The notes under the pieces are model-generated. The model made no database searches and had not been told where the DNA came from. It saw nothing but the letters and a program-made list of their open reading frames with translations. Below, piece by piece: positions 54,142-63,251 of a stretch of 64,000 bases of DNA. Made by a program: the position numbers and the translations under genes. Each line of letters starts with the position of its first letter. Position 1 is the stretch's first letter. Source of the DNA: MGIIb-P sp963934015 (GTDB lineage: Archaea > Thermoplasmatota > Poseidoniia > Poseidoniales > Thalassarchaeaceae); assembly GCA_963934015.1 (NCBI GenBank), contig CAWVWT010000008.1, forward strand, positions 1 to 64,000, in the 5' to 3' direction.

Positions 54142-57100
54142 TCACCCCGTAATCGTAACCACTCCCGTGATGATTGCTGTCGTCAATGGTTCAGGCAATA
54201 GATAGTGAGTTGTCTCCCCCTTAAAGCCCATTAAATTGAGAATTGAAAGATCTGATGCAAGTCCGTTTATCCCGATGGTTGTGCCTGTTGGAATACCTCC
54301 AGTCACCTGTGCATCAATCAATACAGCTCTGCCATCGAATGTTGTGTCCCCAATATCGACAGTGGCTCGAGCATTGGCAATGATTCGCCCACCACGAACA
54401 TCCTCAATCTTGACGATTGGATATGGCCCTATATTGTTGAATTGTATTGTCGCACTCTTGAGTCCCTCACCCGCTGCTTCGAGTTGCTCAAGCCATACTC
54501 CTGGTTGCGATGGAACATCGTTTTGGCGTAGATAGAGCCGTTCGATACCTTCACCACTGCTGGTAATCTTCAAACCGAAATCTGCTGTCGGTTCAATGCT
54601 CATGTGACTAGCTAGATTTTCAGCCAACAGCAAACTATCGCCACGAGATTCAACCGCGCGCCCAGTGGTTGAAATGAAAAGGTCCATTCCTGGACCCGAT
54701 GATGAAAATACAAGTGTCGACATGCCCTGGAAAGCGACTGGTTTCGTGATATCAAATACACTGGAAGGGGCAGTTGAGAGATTCATTTGTTGAGGTAACT
54801 CATGCAAGAATACTGTGGCAGGCCACCATTTCCCCGAATTAAATCGATTCATTTGCAGCATCAATGAATCGATTGACAATCCAGTTTGGCCGGAATCGCC
54901 GGCTTCCATACCAACTGACACCATGGATCCCAAAGAAGCCGTCATGTCGAGTTGTTTAGGTATCCCTTGCAAGAGTAATTCATACCGGGTCGACTGGGTT
55001 CGATCGAGTAATGTCGCATGTATCGCGTCTAATTCAGTGCTCATCTGGTAATTACTGAAAACCGTCAATTGTGGAACCACAGGTCGATAATCGGTGGTGA
55101 TTTGAGTCTCAACTTTCAGATCTGTCGATTGACCTGGCTCGAATCCAAGTAGCATCAAATGTAGATCTCGTCCATTGTAATTGTTGACTTCAACCATGAA
55201 TTCGGGGTTGGCTGGCAACCAACCATCCAATTCAATATCGATATCCCAGCGATCTGTAACGCTAAGATTCTGATAATTGATTGAAAAATCGATAGTGGGT
55301 GCCAAACCAGGCAACCAAACACGAGAACGGAAGGCGGTGTGATTGTCTTCCGATAGATCTGCTTCCACCGAAATTCCATGTAACCACTCTGGTTCATCAA
55401 GAGCCATTCGACCCTGTTGCGCATCTACAATTAAATCAAATTCTTGATCTGCATCAAGTTCAATTCCGAATGAAAAGTCTGAGCGTTGATCATCAATTTC
55501 TCCCCCGGTAACACTGGTCACCAATTCGCCGAGCATTCCATTGACACTTTGTCCGAAATCGGTGAAGCCCGCAAGGAAGAAAGCAATCCCAGCCAGACCT
55601 TCATCGGTGGTAAATTGAGGGACATCGAGGGCACTGGCTTCACCAACGCCACCTTGCGGTACCTCAAACGCGAGGTTTGAGGGCAGGGGATCAATGAGAA
55701 CATGAGCGGTCAAACCATCAGCAGGAGATTCATGGATGGTTTGGTCCATGATGACTGCTTGGAAAGGAGAATCCCCCGGTCCGACTAGGAATCCTGTCCC
55801 CCGGCCAGCCTCTCCGGACACACCTGGCATTTCGGCACCAAGGAATCCAACTTCTGTAATCCCGTGTACGCGTGCTGAAAGGGTGGCTTCACCCATATCT
55901 TGATTCTGCATGAACAGGAAATGATCACCATCCATCGTCTTTGGATCAGTGGCATTCGATATCATCAGAGATATTGTACCGATTGGAGATTGTGATATCC
56001 AAGATACATCGTCACCAATGGCCATCGTAAAGTTTCCAGGGAGGAAATCTATGTCTAACACCTGTCGTTGAATGCCTTCACGACCACCATATACAACCTC
56101 GGCAATATCGCGATCAGACGTGAATATAAGTTCACTTTCGGAGACTATAATGTCGAGTAAAGCCGGATGATCTGAGAGCAATACATATTGGAAATCGCTG
56201 TTTGGGATATCGATATTTCCAAACTCATCATCTTCATGCTCAAGGAATAATATGCGGAGAGGATCTCCCCCATTGGCGCCCAACGAAATTTGCTGTGTTT
56301 GAGTCACTGCATCATCAATAATGTGGAGAGAATGCAATCCTTCGTGGTACAAACTCATGGAAATTGGGACCAATTTTTCAACTTGGCCATGCCTCCCTTG
56401 TACAACGGTTGTACTCTTGTCATCGGCCAAAATCAGATGAGGACCGTACGCGGTTGGGATATCAGTAGAACCCATCACCAGTTTTAGGGACCCGATGGGC
56501 ATGGATTGGCGACCCACTTCAAAACTTGTCAGCATATCTAAATGGATTTCAGTGCCCTGAGTAGCACTTCCCGTGCTACCGCTAATGACATCGACAAGAG
56601 CGTTTGGAATACTGTTCAAAATATTCGAGATATCTAGGAAAATATCGACGACTGCGAGAATTGTGACATCGAGAATCATTGACAAGATATCCAAGCTATC
56701 GTCTAGTGTATCCACTTCTTGCTCTTCGCTACCACCCAACCAGAAATCACCGTAGAGAAGTAGGCCTGTTGGTAAATCTTCAGCAGACATACGTGTCTTT
56801 CGGTGATCGGTATCCACGCCCTCGCGTTCGAACCATGAGACATAATCTAGAGATGTAACCGATTGTGTGGAACGGAGAAGTACCAGCGTATTCGGTGGAT
56901 TCTGAGGGTCGATAGGTAGCGTCGGATCATTGACGTTTGGAGTTGAATCACGAGTGAAATTCTTGATTCCCAATATCAACGATAGACGACTGGGTATTTG
57001 CCCAGGCAGTTCCGGTTGTGAAGCACTCCCCAACATCTGGAAGCAGCGCTCAATTTCTGTTGGCGTCATTGTTCCAGAAGGCATACCACGAAGCCAAACC

Positions 57101-58554
57101 AATGTTTCTGTGACATTCCCGTACGGTTCCGAAGCACTCTCTCGATAAGAACTTCGGTTCTCGTGGAAATGGAGCCATAAATCTGCACGCTCATCGGCAT
57201 AATATTCAATCGATGTAAGACCATCTTCGCCGACTGTACCCGAACCAGTTGGAAGAACATTGTCGGTACGAATTGTCAAATCTACAATCGAAGGTAGGTC
57301 ATAACTCGTCGAAATTGGATGGACACCGAGTTCAAGATAGGATAATTCCCAAATTTCTCGTTCACCATTCTCTTCAGGTGAAAAATGACCGTAACCAAAC
57401 CCAACACCAATTCGGCAGTCATGCTGCCAAGATGTGTTGAGATGACCTATATTTGGTTGGTAGTGTGAAGGACATTGAGTTTGGCCATCATTATCGATTT
57501 GGATTGAAATTGGTGCAGAGAGAGCGGCAATTGTGACGCCACTGTCATCCCCTGTCGGTGTGCCGGATGAAAGTCCAGATGCGAGCAGAAGCAGTGAAGT
57601 AATCAACTCAGATCCTGCAGCAGAGAGGTCAAACCAAAATCGCTCAAATCCAACCTGCAAGGCCCAATCTGTAGGTGGAATGGTGAAGTGGGAATCGATG
57701 AGCCAAACATAAGACTCCCCAGATACCGTTGGATTGATTCCATAGGCAAATGGCTTCATCAATGAAACTTCAAGTGTTTCCATCACATTCCAAATCTGAT
57801 CTGACGGATTGATAACTTCAACTCGGTATTCAATCGACGGTTCAAGCCACAGTTGCGTTGGAGGGCTTCCAAGCAAGCCCCAACCCTCACCAGGCGTCAT
57901 GTCAAAACCAATCGTGAGACCGACGCGAATATCTGGGTTCTCCACCGTGCTGGTGCCCGGATCATCATCGCCATCAATGTCAATCTCATGCATCAATGGA
58001 TCTTGGCTGAATAAACTCAGTAGTGATGCTGAGAACGGGACTACGGTGAACTTCTCGTGATGAGGGCCATCGTTCTGCGCCTGATATTCCGACCAGATGA
58101 TGTAATCTGTAAGATTGACTAGCGTTCCCCAAATAGTATCCACTAAGCCAGGTGGTGCATCTTCACCCAACAGAATATCAATCGGTGCGGGATGTTCAAC
58201 CCCTTCGGGGTTTGAGGATTCCACAATCAACCCATCAAGCGCTGTATCGATGTGCGTTAATGGATCCTGGGAGCCGATGGAACGCACACCGTTGCGAACA
58301 GGAGCTAGAGAATTTTCCGCCTGCAATTCAATTTGGTCACTGTCGAGCATCAAATCACGAGTGGACAATACATCGTGTAATTCAGATATGATTCCGAAAT
58401 CTTCAGCTCGTATCTGAGTGGCCTCGACGGCCATAAAAGGACTCAACATGGGGAGAATAAAGACGAGGACAAGCGCCAGACTGATTCGGTCACGAGCGCG
58501 TGGCGCTGCCAGAATCAAACGTGTGCCTTCCTCCATGTTGGTATACACTGCCAC
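54142..58554 (-). CDS. Giant secreted protein of unknown fold
   Basis: The 1470-residue protein has an N-terminal signal/anchor (ISLALVLVFILPMLSPF) near residues 24-42. GTG 58554 opens the frame; GTG 58548 (9 bases after AAGGAG) and ATG 58536 are alternatives. The rest is a long run of amphipathic beta strands (for example GIELDADQEFDLIVDAQQG) with no repeat unit I recognise and no C-terminal zinc ribbon. A hydrophobic end (LTTAIITGVVTITG) might insert in a membrane. Hydrophobic patches occur near residues 325-345 (ITSLLLLASGLSS) and 640-665. It could be an outer-surface scaffold or lipid-transfer-like protein; both are guesses. It is first in a coupled unit with the 224-residue protein. Confidence 0.82.
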   Translation of the reverse strand: MAVYTNMEEGTRLILAAPRARDRISLALVLVFILPMLSPFMAVEATQIRAEDFGIISELHDVLSTRDLMLDSDQIELQAENSLAPVRNGVRSIGSQDPLTHIDTALDGLIVESSNPEGVEHPAPIDILLGEDAPPGLVDTIWGTLVNLTDYIIWSEYQAQNDGPHHEKFTVVPFSASLLSLFSQDPLMHEIDIDGDDDPGTSTVENPDIRVGLTIGFDMTPGEGWGLLGSPPTQLWLEPSIEYRVEVINPSDQIWNVMETLEVSLMKPFAYGINPTVSGESYVWLIDSHFTIPPTDWALQVGFERFWFDLSAAGSELITSLLLLASGLSSGTPTGDDSGVTIAALSAPISIQIDNDGQTQCPSHYQPNIGHLNTSWQHDCRIGVGFGYGHFSPEENGEREIWELSYLELGVHPISTSYDLPSIVDLTIRTDNVLPTGSGTVGEDGLTSIEYYADERADLWLHFHENRSSYRESASEPYGNVTETLVWLRGMPSGTMTPTEIERCFQMLGSASQPELPGQIPSRLSLILGIKNFTRDSTPNVNDPTLPIDPQNPPNTLVLLRSTQSVTSLDYVSWFEREGVDTDHRKTRMSAEDLPTGLLLYGDFWLGGSEEQEVDTLDDSLDILSMILDVTILAVVDIFLDISNILNSIPNALVDVISGSTGSATQGTEIHLDMLTSFEVGRQSMPIGSLKLVMGSTDIPTAYGPHLILADDKSTTVVQGRHGQVEKLVPISMSLYHEGLHSLHIIDDAVTQTQQISLGANGGDPLRILFLEHEDDEFGNIDIPNSDFQYVLLSDHPALLDIIVSESELIFTSDRDIAEVVYGGREGIQRQVLDIDFLPGNFTMAIGDDVSWISQSPIGTISLMISNATDPKTMDGDHFLFMQNQDMGEATLSARVHGITEVGFLGAEMPGVSGEAGRGTGFLVGPGDSPFQAVIMDQTIHESPADGLTAHVLIDPLPSNLAFEVPQGGVGEASALDVPQFTTDEGLAGIAFFLAGFTDFGQSVNGMLGELVTSVTGGEIDDQRSDFSFGIELDADQEFDLIVDAQQGRMALDEPEWLHGISVEADLSEDNHTAFRSRVWLPGLAPTIDFSINYQNLSVTDRWDIDIELDGWLPANPEFMVEVNNYNGRDLHLMLLGFEPGQSTDLKVETQITTDYRPVVPQLTVFSNYQMSTELDAIHATLLDRTQSTRYELLLQGIPKQLDMTASLGSMVSVGMEAGDSGQTGLSIDSLMLQMNRFNSGKWWPATVFLHELPQQMNLSTAPSSVFDITKPVAFQGMSTLVFSSSGPGMDLFISTTGRAVESRGDSLLLAENLASHMSIEPTADFGLKITSSGEGIERLYLRQNDVPSQPGVWLEQLEAAGEGLKSATIQFNNIGPYPIVKIEDVRGGRIIANARATVDIGDTTFDGRAVLIDAQVTGGIPTGTTIGINGLASDLSILNLMGFKGETTHYLLPEPLTTAIITGVVTITG

Positions 58555-58566
58555 TCGCTCCTTCTA

Positions 58567-58583
58567 AAGGGTCTTCGACCCTT
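58567..58583 (-). terminator. 7-bp hairpin upstream of giant protein gene
   Basis: AAGGGTC/GACCCTT forms a perfect 7-bp stem with a GAA loop on the transcribed strand, about 33 bases after the stop of the PKD-protein gene and 13 bases before the next gene. It is a terminator or processing candidate. Confidence 0.4.
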
Positions 58584-58615
58584 GTGCGCGAGGGAAGGGG
58601 TTCCTAATCGGACTT

Positions 58616-61042
58616 TCAGCGCCGTATTGTGCTACGATTTCCACACTTTGGACAGTCAATTTGTGCTTGGTCAATTCCACTGGGCATATCGACAGCATAT
58701 TGCTGGCCACAATCCCCACAGGTTCCGACAACTTCAGTGGTTTGTTCAACAGCTGATGGGGCCTCTGCCACGACCGGTTCGGGATCAGGAGTGACAACCA
58801 TTGGCGTTTGCTGGGATGATTCATGCAACACCGTGGGCATTTCGATACCACTGGAAAGAACACTGGCACGATTGCCAGCAGGTGCAACTGCCTGGGGCTC
58901 TGGTTTGGGAGCCTGCTCGACCGTTTCAGGAGGGGTTGGTTCGACTTCGGGCTCCGCAAAGGCGGAAAGTAAGGCATCGTCATCAACAACACCACGTGAT
59001 TGGGTTGTGACCGGTTGTTGTTGAGTTCCATATGCAGAACCAACACCAGCGATTTGTGCCATTTCATCGCCACCACCGCGTTGGAACCCACTGGATGCGC
59101 CGCCTCGATTTTGGAACATCGACAATTGTTCTTCGTGGCCCGGTTCGCGAGCGGCTTCGTTTTCCTCTGCTGCTAGACGGGAAGCCTCTTCATTCATCAA
59201 TTCTTGATGTGCCCGTCTCTGATTCATGGATCTGAACAGGAATATACCGCCAGCGATGGCAGCGAGGGCGAGTAAAATTGCGCCGCCACCGTATACGTAA
59301 GTCATAGTCGATGTTTTTGCAACTGCTTGACCTTCAACATGAACATTCAACTCACGGGTGGATGTTAGACCCTGTTCATTGGTAACAGTGCAGGTGATTG
59401 AGTAATCGCCACCCTTGGTAAATGTCCACACCACCAAATCACCAGTGGCTTGGTGATCATTCTTGGTATCACCATCCTGATCAATATCTGTGGAACGATC
59501 GAAATCCCACGACCAAGTCAGCGTAGGTGAATTCGGGTCACTGGCATTCAACCGCCAGGTGTTCTCTTCTCCCGCTATCACATCGGTGGGCCCGGTAATG
59601 GAATCCACTACAGGTGATGTTCGATCTTGCACTGTCACGTTAATGGTAAGTGAAGAGGATAAGTTTGCAGAATCATAAACATGTAATTCTACACTATGGT
59701 TACCTGCGGATGAAAAACTGTAGGTGAACGAATTGCCCGTGTCTTCATCCGATTGGATAAGAAGTCCATCGGCATACCATTCTTCTCGATCAATGCCAAA
59801 ATTATCGAGGGATGAACTGGAAACTGTAAACGATTCGTCAAAGCCCCGAACCAAATTGTTGCCACCATTGAGGATTGCTGTTGGATTTGTTTGGTCTTCA
59901 ACAACGATAGAGGTGGATGATGTATCACTGCGGCCATCGACACCGTTGGCACGCAAGGTGACCGAAAAAGACCCTTCAGATGCCCAAGATGTTTCAGCTG
60001 TAATGCCCGTCAACTCAAAATTTCCATCTCCGTCCAAGTCCCACTCATAGGCACTAATGTCAACTTGATTGGAAAGGTTGGGTGTATTCGCTGCAGAGAA
60101 TGTCACAGCCTCACCAACATCCACGATTTCTGCAGCATCACTGGTGATGGTTGCATCCAAAACCGGTAGCAGCGTGATAATGACTGTGAAACTTGCCTCT
60201 GCCAAGCCGTCACCACCACCTGTGGGTCCAACCTCATTGTCAGCGTACAAGTAGAGGGGTTGGTTTGCATATGTCGAATCAACAGTCCACACGACACTGT
60301 CTTCAGTTGTGACCTGCAGGAGGTCGGCACCAGTGATGCGGAACTCGGGTGGATTTCCATCAAGATAACTGGTTCGCTGAGAATCGGTGAGGAGGAAAAT
60401 ATCCGGGGTACCAGACAATGGAAGAGCACTGATTGATATCTGGGTTCCTTCATCGAGATTCAAATCATTCTCATCAACCAATTTTGTGTGGCTATTGATG
60501 CCCAAATTAACCAAAGCATCGTGGATTGTCCAGTAACTCTGCGAAGGAAATGATATGTCAAGGCTCACCTGAAGAGAACTACCCCCCTGAGCACCTTGGC
60601 CCTCATCCCCGGGGTGTGCTTTGTTATCGAGAACAACATACCAATTCTTCGCACCCTCATCGGTCGGTACCGTCCAATGCCAGCGAGCCGACCCAACCAT
60701 GTCCTCAAAAACCGTATCTTCAGCCCAATATGTTGCAGAGCGATACGATTGATCGTTAGCATAGACTTGTAGTGCAGAGTTTCTAAAGACAAGGAAATCG
60801 AAATTAACATCCCCCGTCACATCGAATTCAACGATGGTCCCCGGTGCCAAAATCCCCAATGAAATCTTCTCACACTCTTGGTCAGGAATGAGGATAGGGT
60901 CGGGTATTGAACTCATATCTGTTGTACCACAAACTGTGGTGCGCCCTTCACTAGCGGTACCGAGTGGGAGTGCTGACGTTACGAGAAGAGTGACGAGGAT
61001 GAGTACCACCCGTGCGTGTCGCATATCAACCGCTTGATTCAT
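58616..61042 (-). CDS. PKD-domain surface protein with cytoplasmic zinc ribbon
   Basis: 808 residues from ATG 61042 (ATG 61024, MRHARVVLILVTLLVTS, is equally good for the signal peptide). An N-terminal PPC/CUB-like beta region (about 40-300) contains DFLVFRNSALQVYANDQ and WYVVLDNKAHPGDEG. Three PKD-like domains follow (VTFSAANTPNLSNQVDISAY, YEWDLDGDGNF, LTWSWDFDRSTD). A membrane helix lies near residues 588-607 (YVYGGGAILLALAAIAGGIF). The cytoplasmic tail is Pro/Glu/Ala-rich and ends in a zinc ribbon (CGDCGQQYAVDMPSG ... CPKCGNRSTIRR). Architecture parallels the subtilase and the 27-kb CARDB protein. Confidence 0.88.
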   Translation of the reverse strand: MNQAVDMRHARVVLILVTLLVTSALPLGTASEGRTTVCGTTDMSSIPDPILIPDQECEKISLGILAPGTIVEFDVTGDVNFDFLVFRNSALQVYANDQSYRSATYWAEDTVFEDMVGSARWHWTVPTDEGAKNWYVVLDNKAHPGDEGQGAQGGSSLQVSLDISFPSQSYWTIHDALVNLGINSHTKLVDENDLNLDEGTQISISALPLSGTPDIFLLTDSQRTSYLDGNPPEFRITGADLLQVTTEDSVVWTVDSTYANQPLYLYADNEVGPTGGGDGLAEASFTVIITLLPVLDATITSDAAEIVDVGEAVTFSAANTPNLSNQVDISAYEWDLDGDGNFELTGITAETSWASEGSFSVTLRANGVDGRSDTSSTSIVVEDQTNPTAILNGGNNLVRGFDESFTVSSSSLDNFGIDREEWYADGLLIQSDEDTGNSFTYSFSSAGNHSVELHVYDSANLSSSLTINVTVQDRTSPVVDSITGPTDVIAGEENTWRLNASDPNSPTLTWSWDFDRSTDIDQDGDTKNDHQATGDLVVWTFTKGGDYSITCTVTNEQGLTSTRELNVHVEGQAVAKTSTMTYVYGGGAILLALAAIAGGIFLFRSMNQRRAHQELMNEEASRLAAEENEAAREPGHEEQLSMFQNRGGASSGFQRGGGDEMAQIAGVGSAYGTQQQPVTTQSRGVVDDDALLSAFAEPEVEPTPPETVEQAPKPEPQAVAPAGNRASVLSSGIEMPTVLHESSQQTPMVVTPDPEPVVAEAPSAVEQTTEVVGTCGDCGQQYAVDMPSGIDQAQIDCPKCGNRSTIRR

Positions 61043-61072
61043 TCACCTTTGAAGGTCGCCCATGACAGTGTA

Positions 61073-62179
61073 TCACAGATTCTTCTTGTTCCAACCGTTT
61101 TCTACGCGAACATGATGCGACACATCGCCGTTTGCATCGACCCCAAACCAATCACCATCTAAGGTGGCAGCGACACCTCCAGAGAAGTGTTCTCGGGCTT
61201 CACTGACCATTGGGGAAAGTTGCTCAATTCGGCTAGAATAGTGCGTCAAGGCCAGCGCAGATGCCTTGCATGATGTCGCGTGGCGGGCTGCATCTGCTGC
61301 CGTAGAATGGTAATACTGCGTAGCCTTATCCTGTTGATCTGCTGAGAATGTCGCTTCGTGGAGTAAGAGTTGCGGTGAACTGGGAAGATTTGTGGCTGCA
61401 AAACCGAGGGGGCCGTACGCTGTATCTCCACTGACCATCAGACTGCATCCAGGTCGTGGTTCACCACGGAAACTCGCAGATGCTAGAGATTCATCATTAA
61501 CGATCAAATCCTGACCCGCAGCAAGTTGGCCAATTTGTTCATCTGAGAGATTCAACTCTGTGGCGCGTTCTCTATCGAAGCGACCTTGCTTCCGGCTGGT
61601 CTCAAAATGATATCCACACGAGGGAACGCCATGATGGGTGGGGACGATGGTCACAGTCACACCTTCTAGAGGCTGAATGGGCGATTTGAATGGCGTGTCA
61701 TCTTCAATGGGAATCAGGACCCAATCAATCGTGTAGGATGATTCTTCATCCTTGGTGCCGATTGCTTGCCATTGCGAAAATAATATGGCTAAATCGGTTG
61801 ATGATATTCCGCTATCTACTGGTGGAGCTTCTCCTGGATGCTGGGTCGCCCAATCAATGGCCTCACGGGTGGAGGGACCCATCACGACCATGTGGTTTCT
61901 GCGCCCATCAAGATCTAGTGTTTGCAGCAATGGTAACAATCCCCAAGTATGGTCTAAATGTCCATGAGTCAGAAAAACCGCGCGTATGCGCGAGATACGT
62001 GTACGATTTTCAAGACCACTTGATTTGAGAGCACGATTGTGATCCATCATGCGCTTCTGCATTCCTTCACCGCAATCGATGATGGCCAAACCTCCTGGTG
62101 TATTCAGTACTGAACCGGAGACGGATCTACCATGCGCAAATCGAGCACTTGACGTGCCCAGCACGTGTAACTCAAACAC
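61073..62179 (-). CDS. rnz: Ribonuclease Z (tRNA 3' endonuclease)
   Basis: This metallo-beta-lactamase enzyme removes the 3' trailer from pre-tRNA. The frame opens at 62194 with TTG, but GTG 62179 lies 6 bases after a GAGGA and gives the family start (V/M-FELHVLGTSSAR). Motif 1 is FLTHGHLDHTWG, with the zinc ligands. Later ligands are in PTHHGVPS, SGDTAYG, LLHEATF and ALTHYSSR. The length (368 aa) is somewhat above the common short form. Neighbours are eL15 and a PRC-barrel gene on the same strand. Confidence 0.96.
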   Translation of the reverse strand: MFELHVLGTSSARFAHGRSVSGSVLNTPGGLAIIDCGEGMQKRMMDHNRALKSSGLENRTRISRIRAVFLTHGHLDHTWGLLPLLQTLDLDGRRNHMVVMGPSTREAIDWATQHPGEAPPVDSGISSTDLAILFSQWQAIGTKDEESSYTIDWVLIPIEDDTPFKSPIQPLEGVTVTIVPTHHGVPSCGYHFETSRKQGRFDRERATELNLSDEQIGQLAAGQDLIVNDESLASASFRGEPRPGCSLMVSGDTAYGPLGFAATNLPSSPQLLLHEATFSADQQDKATQYYHSTAADAARHATSCKASALALTHYSSRIEQLSPMVSEAREHFSGGVAATLDGDWFGVDANGDVSHHVRVENGWNKKNL

Positions 62180-62209
62180 AGATATTCCTCGCAAATTAAC
62201 AGAACGTGG

Positions 62210-62244
62210 CCCGCTTTCGCAGGCAGCGCCCCAATCTTTCGGGG
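62210..62244 (-). terminator. Two GAAA-type hairpins before rnz
   Basis: Between the PRC-barrel gene and rnz, two small stems stand in tandem: 62210-62223 (5 bp including a G:U, GAAA loop on the transcribed strand) and 62229-62244 (4 bp of C/G, 8-base loop starting GAAA). They could end the preceding transcript or protect the rnz message. Confidence 0.3.
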
Positions 62245-62258
62245 AATCCCATCACATT

Positions 62259-62522
62259 TCAAGGGTTCACTGGTTCTCGAGGAATGGGTGTTGGCGGAAA
62301 CCATCGCAACAAGACGACATCTTCGACCGCTCGAATCCAACGCCACGGTATGGCAATGTGAATGCGGTCTTCAACCAATTCAGCAGGAGGGTTGGTAACG
62401 AACAAATGCGTGCAAACCCACTCGTCTGAATCGACGACCATGTCGTGGACTGTGCCAAGGAATCTACCATCGGGTAAGATGACAGGCATACCACGAAGTT
62501 CGGAGGCAACGGCTTCGCCCAT
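62259..62522 (-). CDS. PRC-barrel domain protein
   Basis: This is a small 87-residue beta-barrel protein. The pattern SELRGMPVILPDGRFLGTVH, DMVVDSDEWVCTHLFV and IAIPWRWIRAVEDVVLL is the PRC-barrel repeat, with the G-x-x-x-G-x-V-x-D core. Archaeal members are short, soluble and mostly of unknown function; related barrels occur in RimM and photosynthetic reaction centres. In archaea some associate with RNA processing or with cell division together with FtsZ. The nearby rnz, eL15 and ftsZ genes fit either. ATG 62522 is used; no ribosome site is obvious. Confidence 0.9.
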   Translation of the reverse strand: MGEAVASELRGMPVILPDGRFLGTVHDMVVDSDEWVCTHLFVTNPPAELVEDRIHIAIPWRWIRAVEDVVLLRWFPPTPIPREPVNP

Positions 62523-62540
62523 CGAAAAGCGGTGAGGTGG

Positions 62541-62573
62541 GGTTGTCCATCAACCTTGGGCCTGAAATCAGGC
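62541..62573 (-). terminator. Tandem hairpins directly after eL15 stop
   Basis: GCCTGA/TCAGGC (62560-62573, 6 bp with a 2-base loop, or 5 bp with 4) begins immediately after the eL15 TAA at 62574. GGTTG/CAACC (62541-62555, 5 bp) follows. Both lie before the PRC-barrel gene and may end or process the eL15 transcript. Confidence 0.4.
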
Positions 62574-63164
62574 TTACTTGCCACGATTCTGGTTGGCCTT
62601 GAGTGAAGGGCGGAGCTTTTCGGCACCCTTGCCCTTGTTGTGCAGACCGCGACCGCGCTTGCCCGCGCTGGTCTTGCCACGGTATACTCGACCGGAGTGA
62701 CGGTTTGCTGTAACCCAACCGAGATGCTTGTCGTTCTGAATCGCAGGATGGCTTGGATCGATGAGGATACATTCGAAAAACTTGTTCTTTCCATCTTCGC
62801 CTACCCAGTAGGAGTTGAGAACCTCAAGGTTCGGGAACTTGCGTGCAACGCGCTCCTCTGCGATCCGCTGAATGCTCTTTGCCATGGTGATTTTCTTCAT
62901 ACCCATCTTGCTCGGCTTACGCTTCATGTTAATCTTGGACTTGCGCAATCCACCACGGCGAACACGGGTTCGAACCATTACAACACCCTGCTTGGCCTTG
63001 TAGCCCATACGGCGTGCAGCGTCCAAGCGAGTTGGGCGTTCGATTCGGTTGATGACTGGCTCACGGCGCCACTCTGCCATACGGCTGCGACGGTAGTCGG
63101 CTGGAATGCCATCTTTGGGCTTCTTCCAAGTCTCGCGGACAGCGTGATAAAGTGAACGAGCCAT
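62574..63164 (-). CDS. rpl15e: 50S ribosomal protein eL15
   Basis: This large-subunit protein is found only in archaea and eukaryotes. ATG 63164 gives MARSLYHAVRETWKKP, the family start, and 196 residues; the frame opens 9 bases earlier with GTG. Recognised segments are RMAEWRREPVINRIERPTRL, RRMGYKAKQGVVMVRTRVRR, GGLRKSKINMKRKPS, NLEVLNSYWVGEDGKNKFFE and GWVTANRHSGRVYRGKTSAG. A TATA-like TCATATAG at 63205-63212 lies about 45 bases upstream. Confidence 0.97.
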   Translation of the reverse strand: MARSLYHAVRETWKKPKDGIPADYRRSRMAEWRREPVINRIERPTRLDAARRMGYKAKQGVVMVRTRVRRGGLRKSKINMKRKPSKMGMKKITMAKSIQRIAEERVARKFPNLEVLNSYWVGEDGKNKFFECILIDPSHPAIQNDKHLGWVTANRHSGRVYRGKTSAGKRGRGLHNKGKGAEKLRPSLKANQNRGK

Positions 63165-63204
63165 GGTAGTCACCCTTTGGAGCGTTCCGCCGACCTGCTT
63201 CCCC

Positions 63205-63212
63205 TATATGAG
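63205..63212 (-). promoter_or_regulatory. TATA-like promoter of rpl15e
   Basis: The reverse strand reads TCATATAG about 45 bases before ATG 63164, predicting a leader of 15-20 bases. It is placed after the hairpin that follows tRNA-Tyr, so rpl15e is likely transcribed separately from the tRNA. Confidence 0.4.
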
Positions 63213-63232
63213 CGTCCCGCTGAATCTGAAAG

Positions 63233-63247
63233 CCTCCCGTAGGGAGG
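63233..63247 (-). terminator. 6-bp hairpin after tRNA-Tyr
   Basis: CCTCCC/GGGAGG with a 3-base loop starts 4 bases after the tRNA CCA end and is followed by CTTT on the transcribed strand. It is a likely trailer end for the tRNA transcript. It shares the core CCCTACGGG with the hairpin at 46050. Confidence 0.45.
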
Positions 63248-63251
63248 TAAG

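Noticed and set aside
58564..59091. Reverse-strand open frame of 175 codons at the end of the PKD-protein gene
   Set aside because: It overlaps the zinc-ribbon tail in another frame; the tail is clearly coding.
62267..62794. Reverse-strand open frame of 175 codons over the PRC-barrel and eL15 genes
   Set aside because: Both overlapped genes are recognised families in their own frames.
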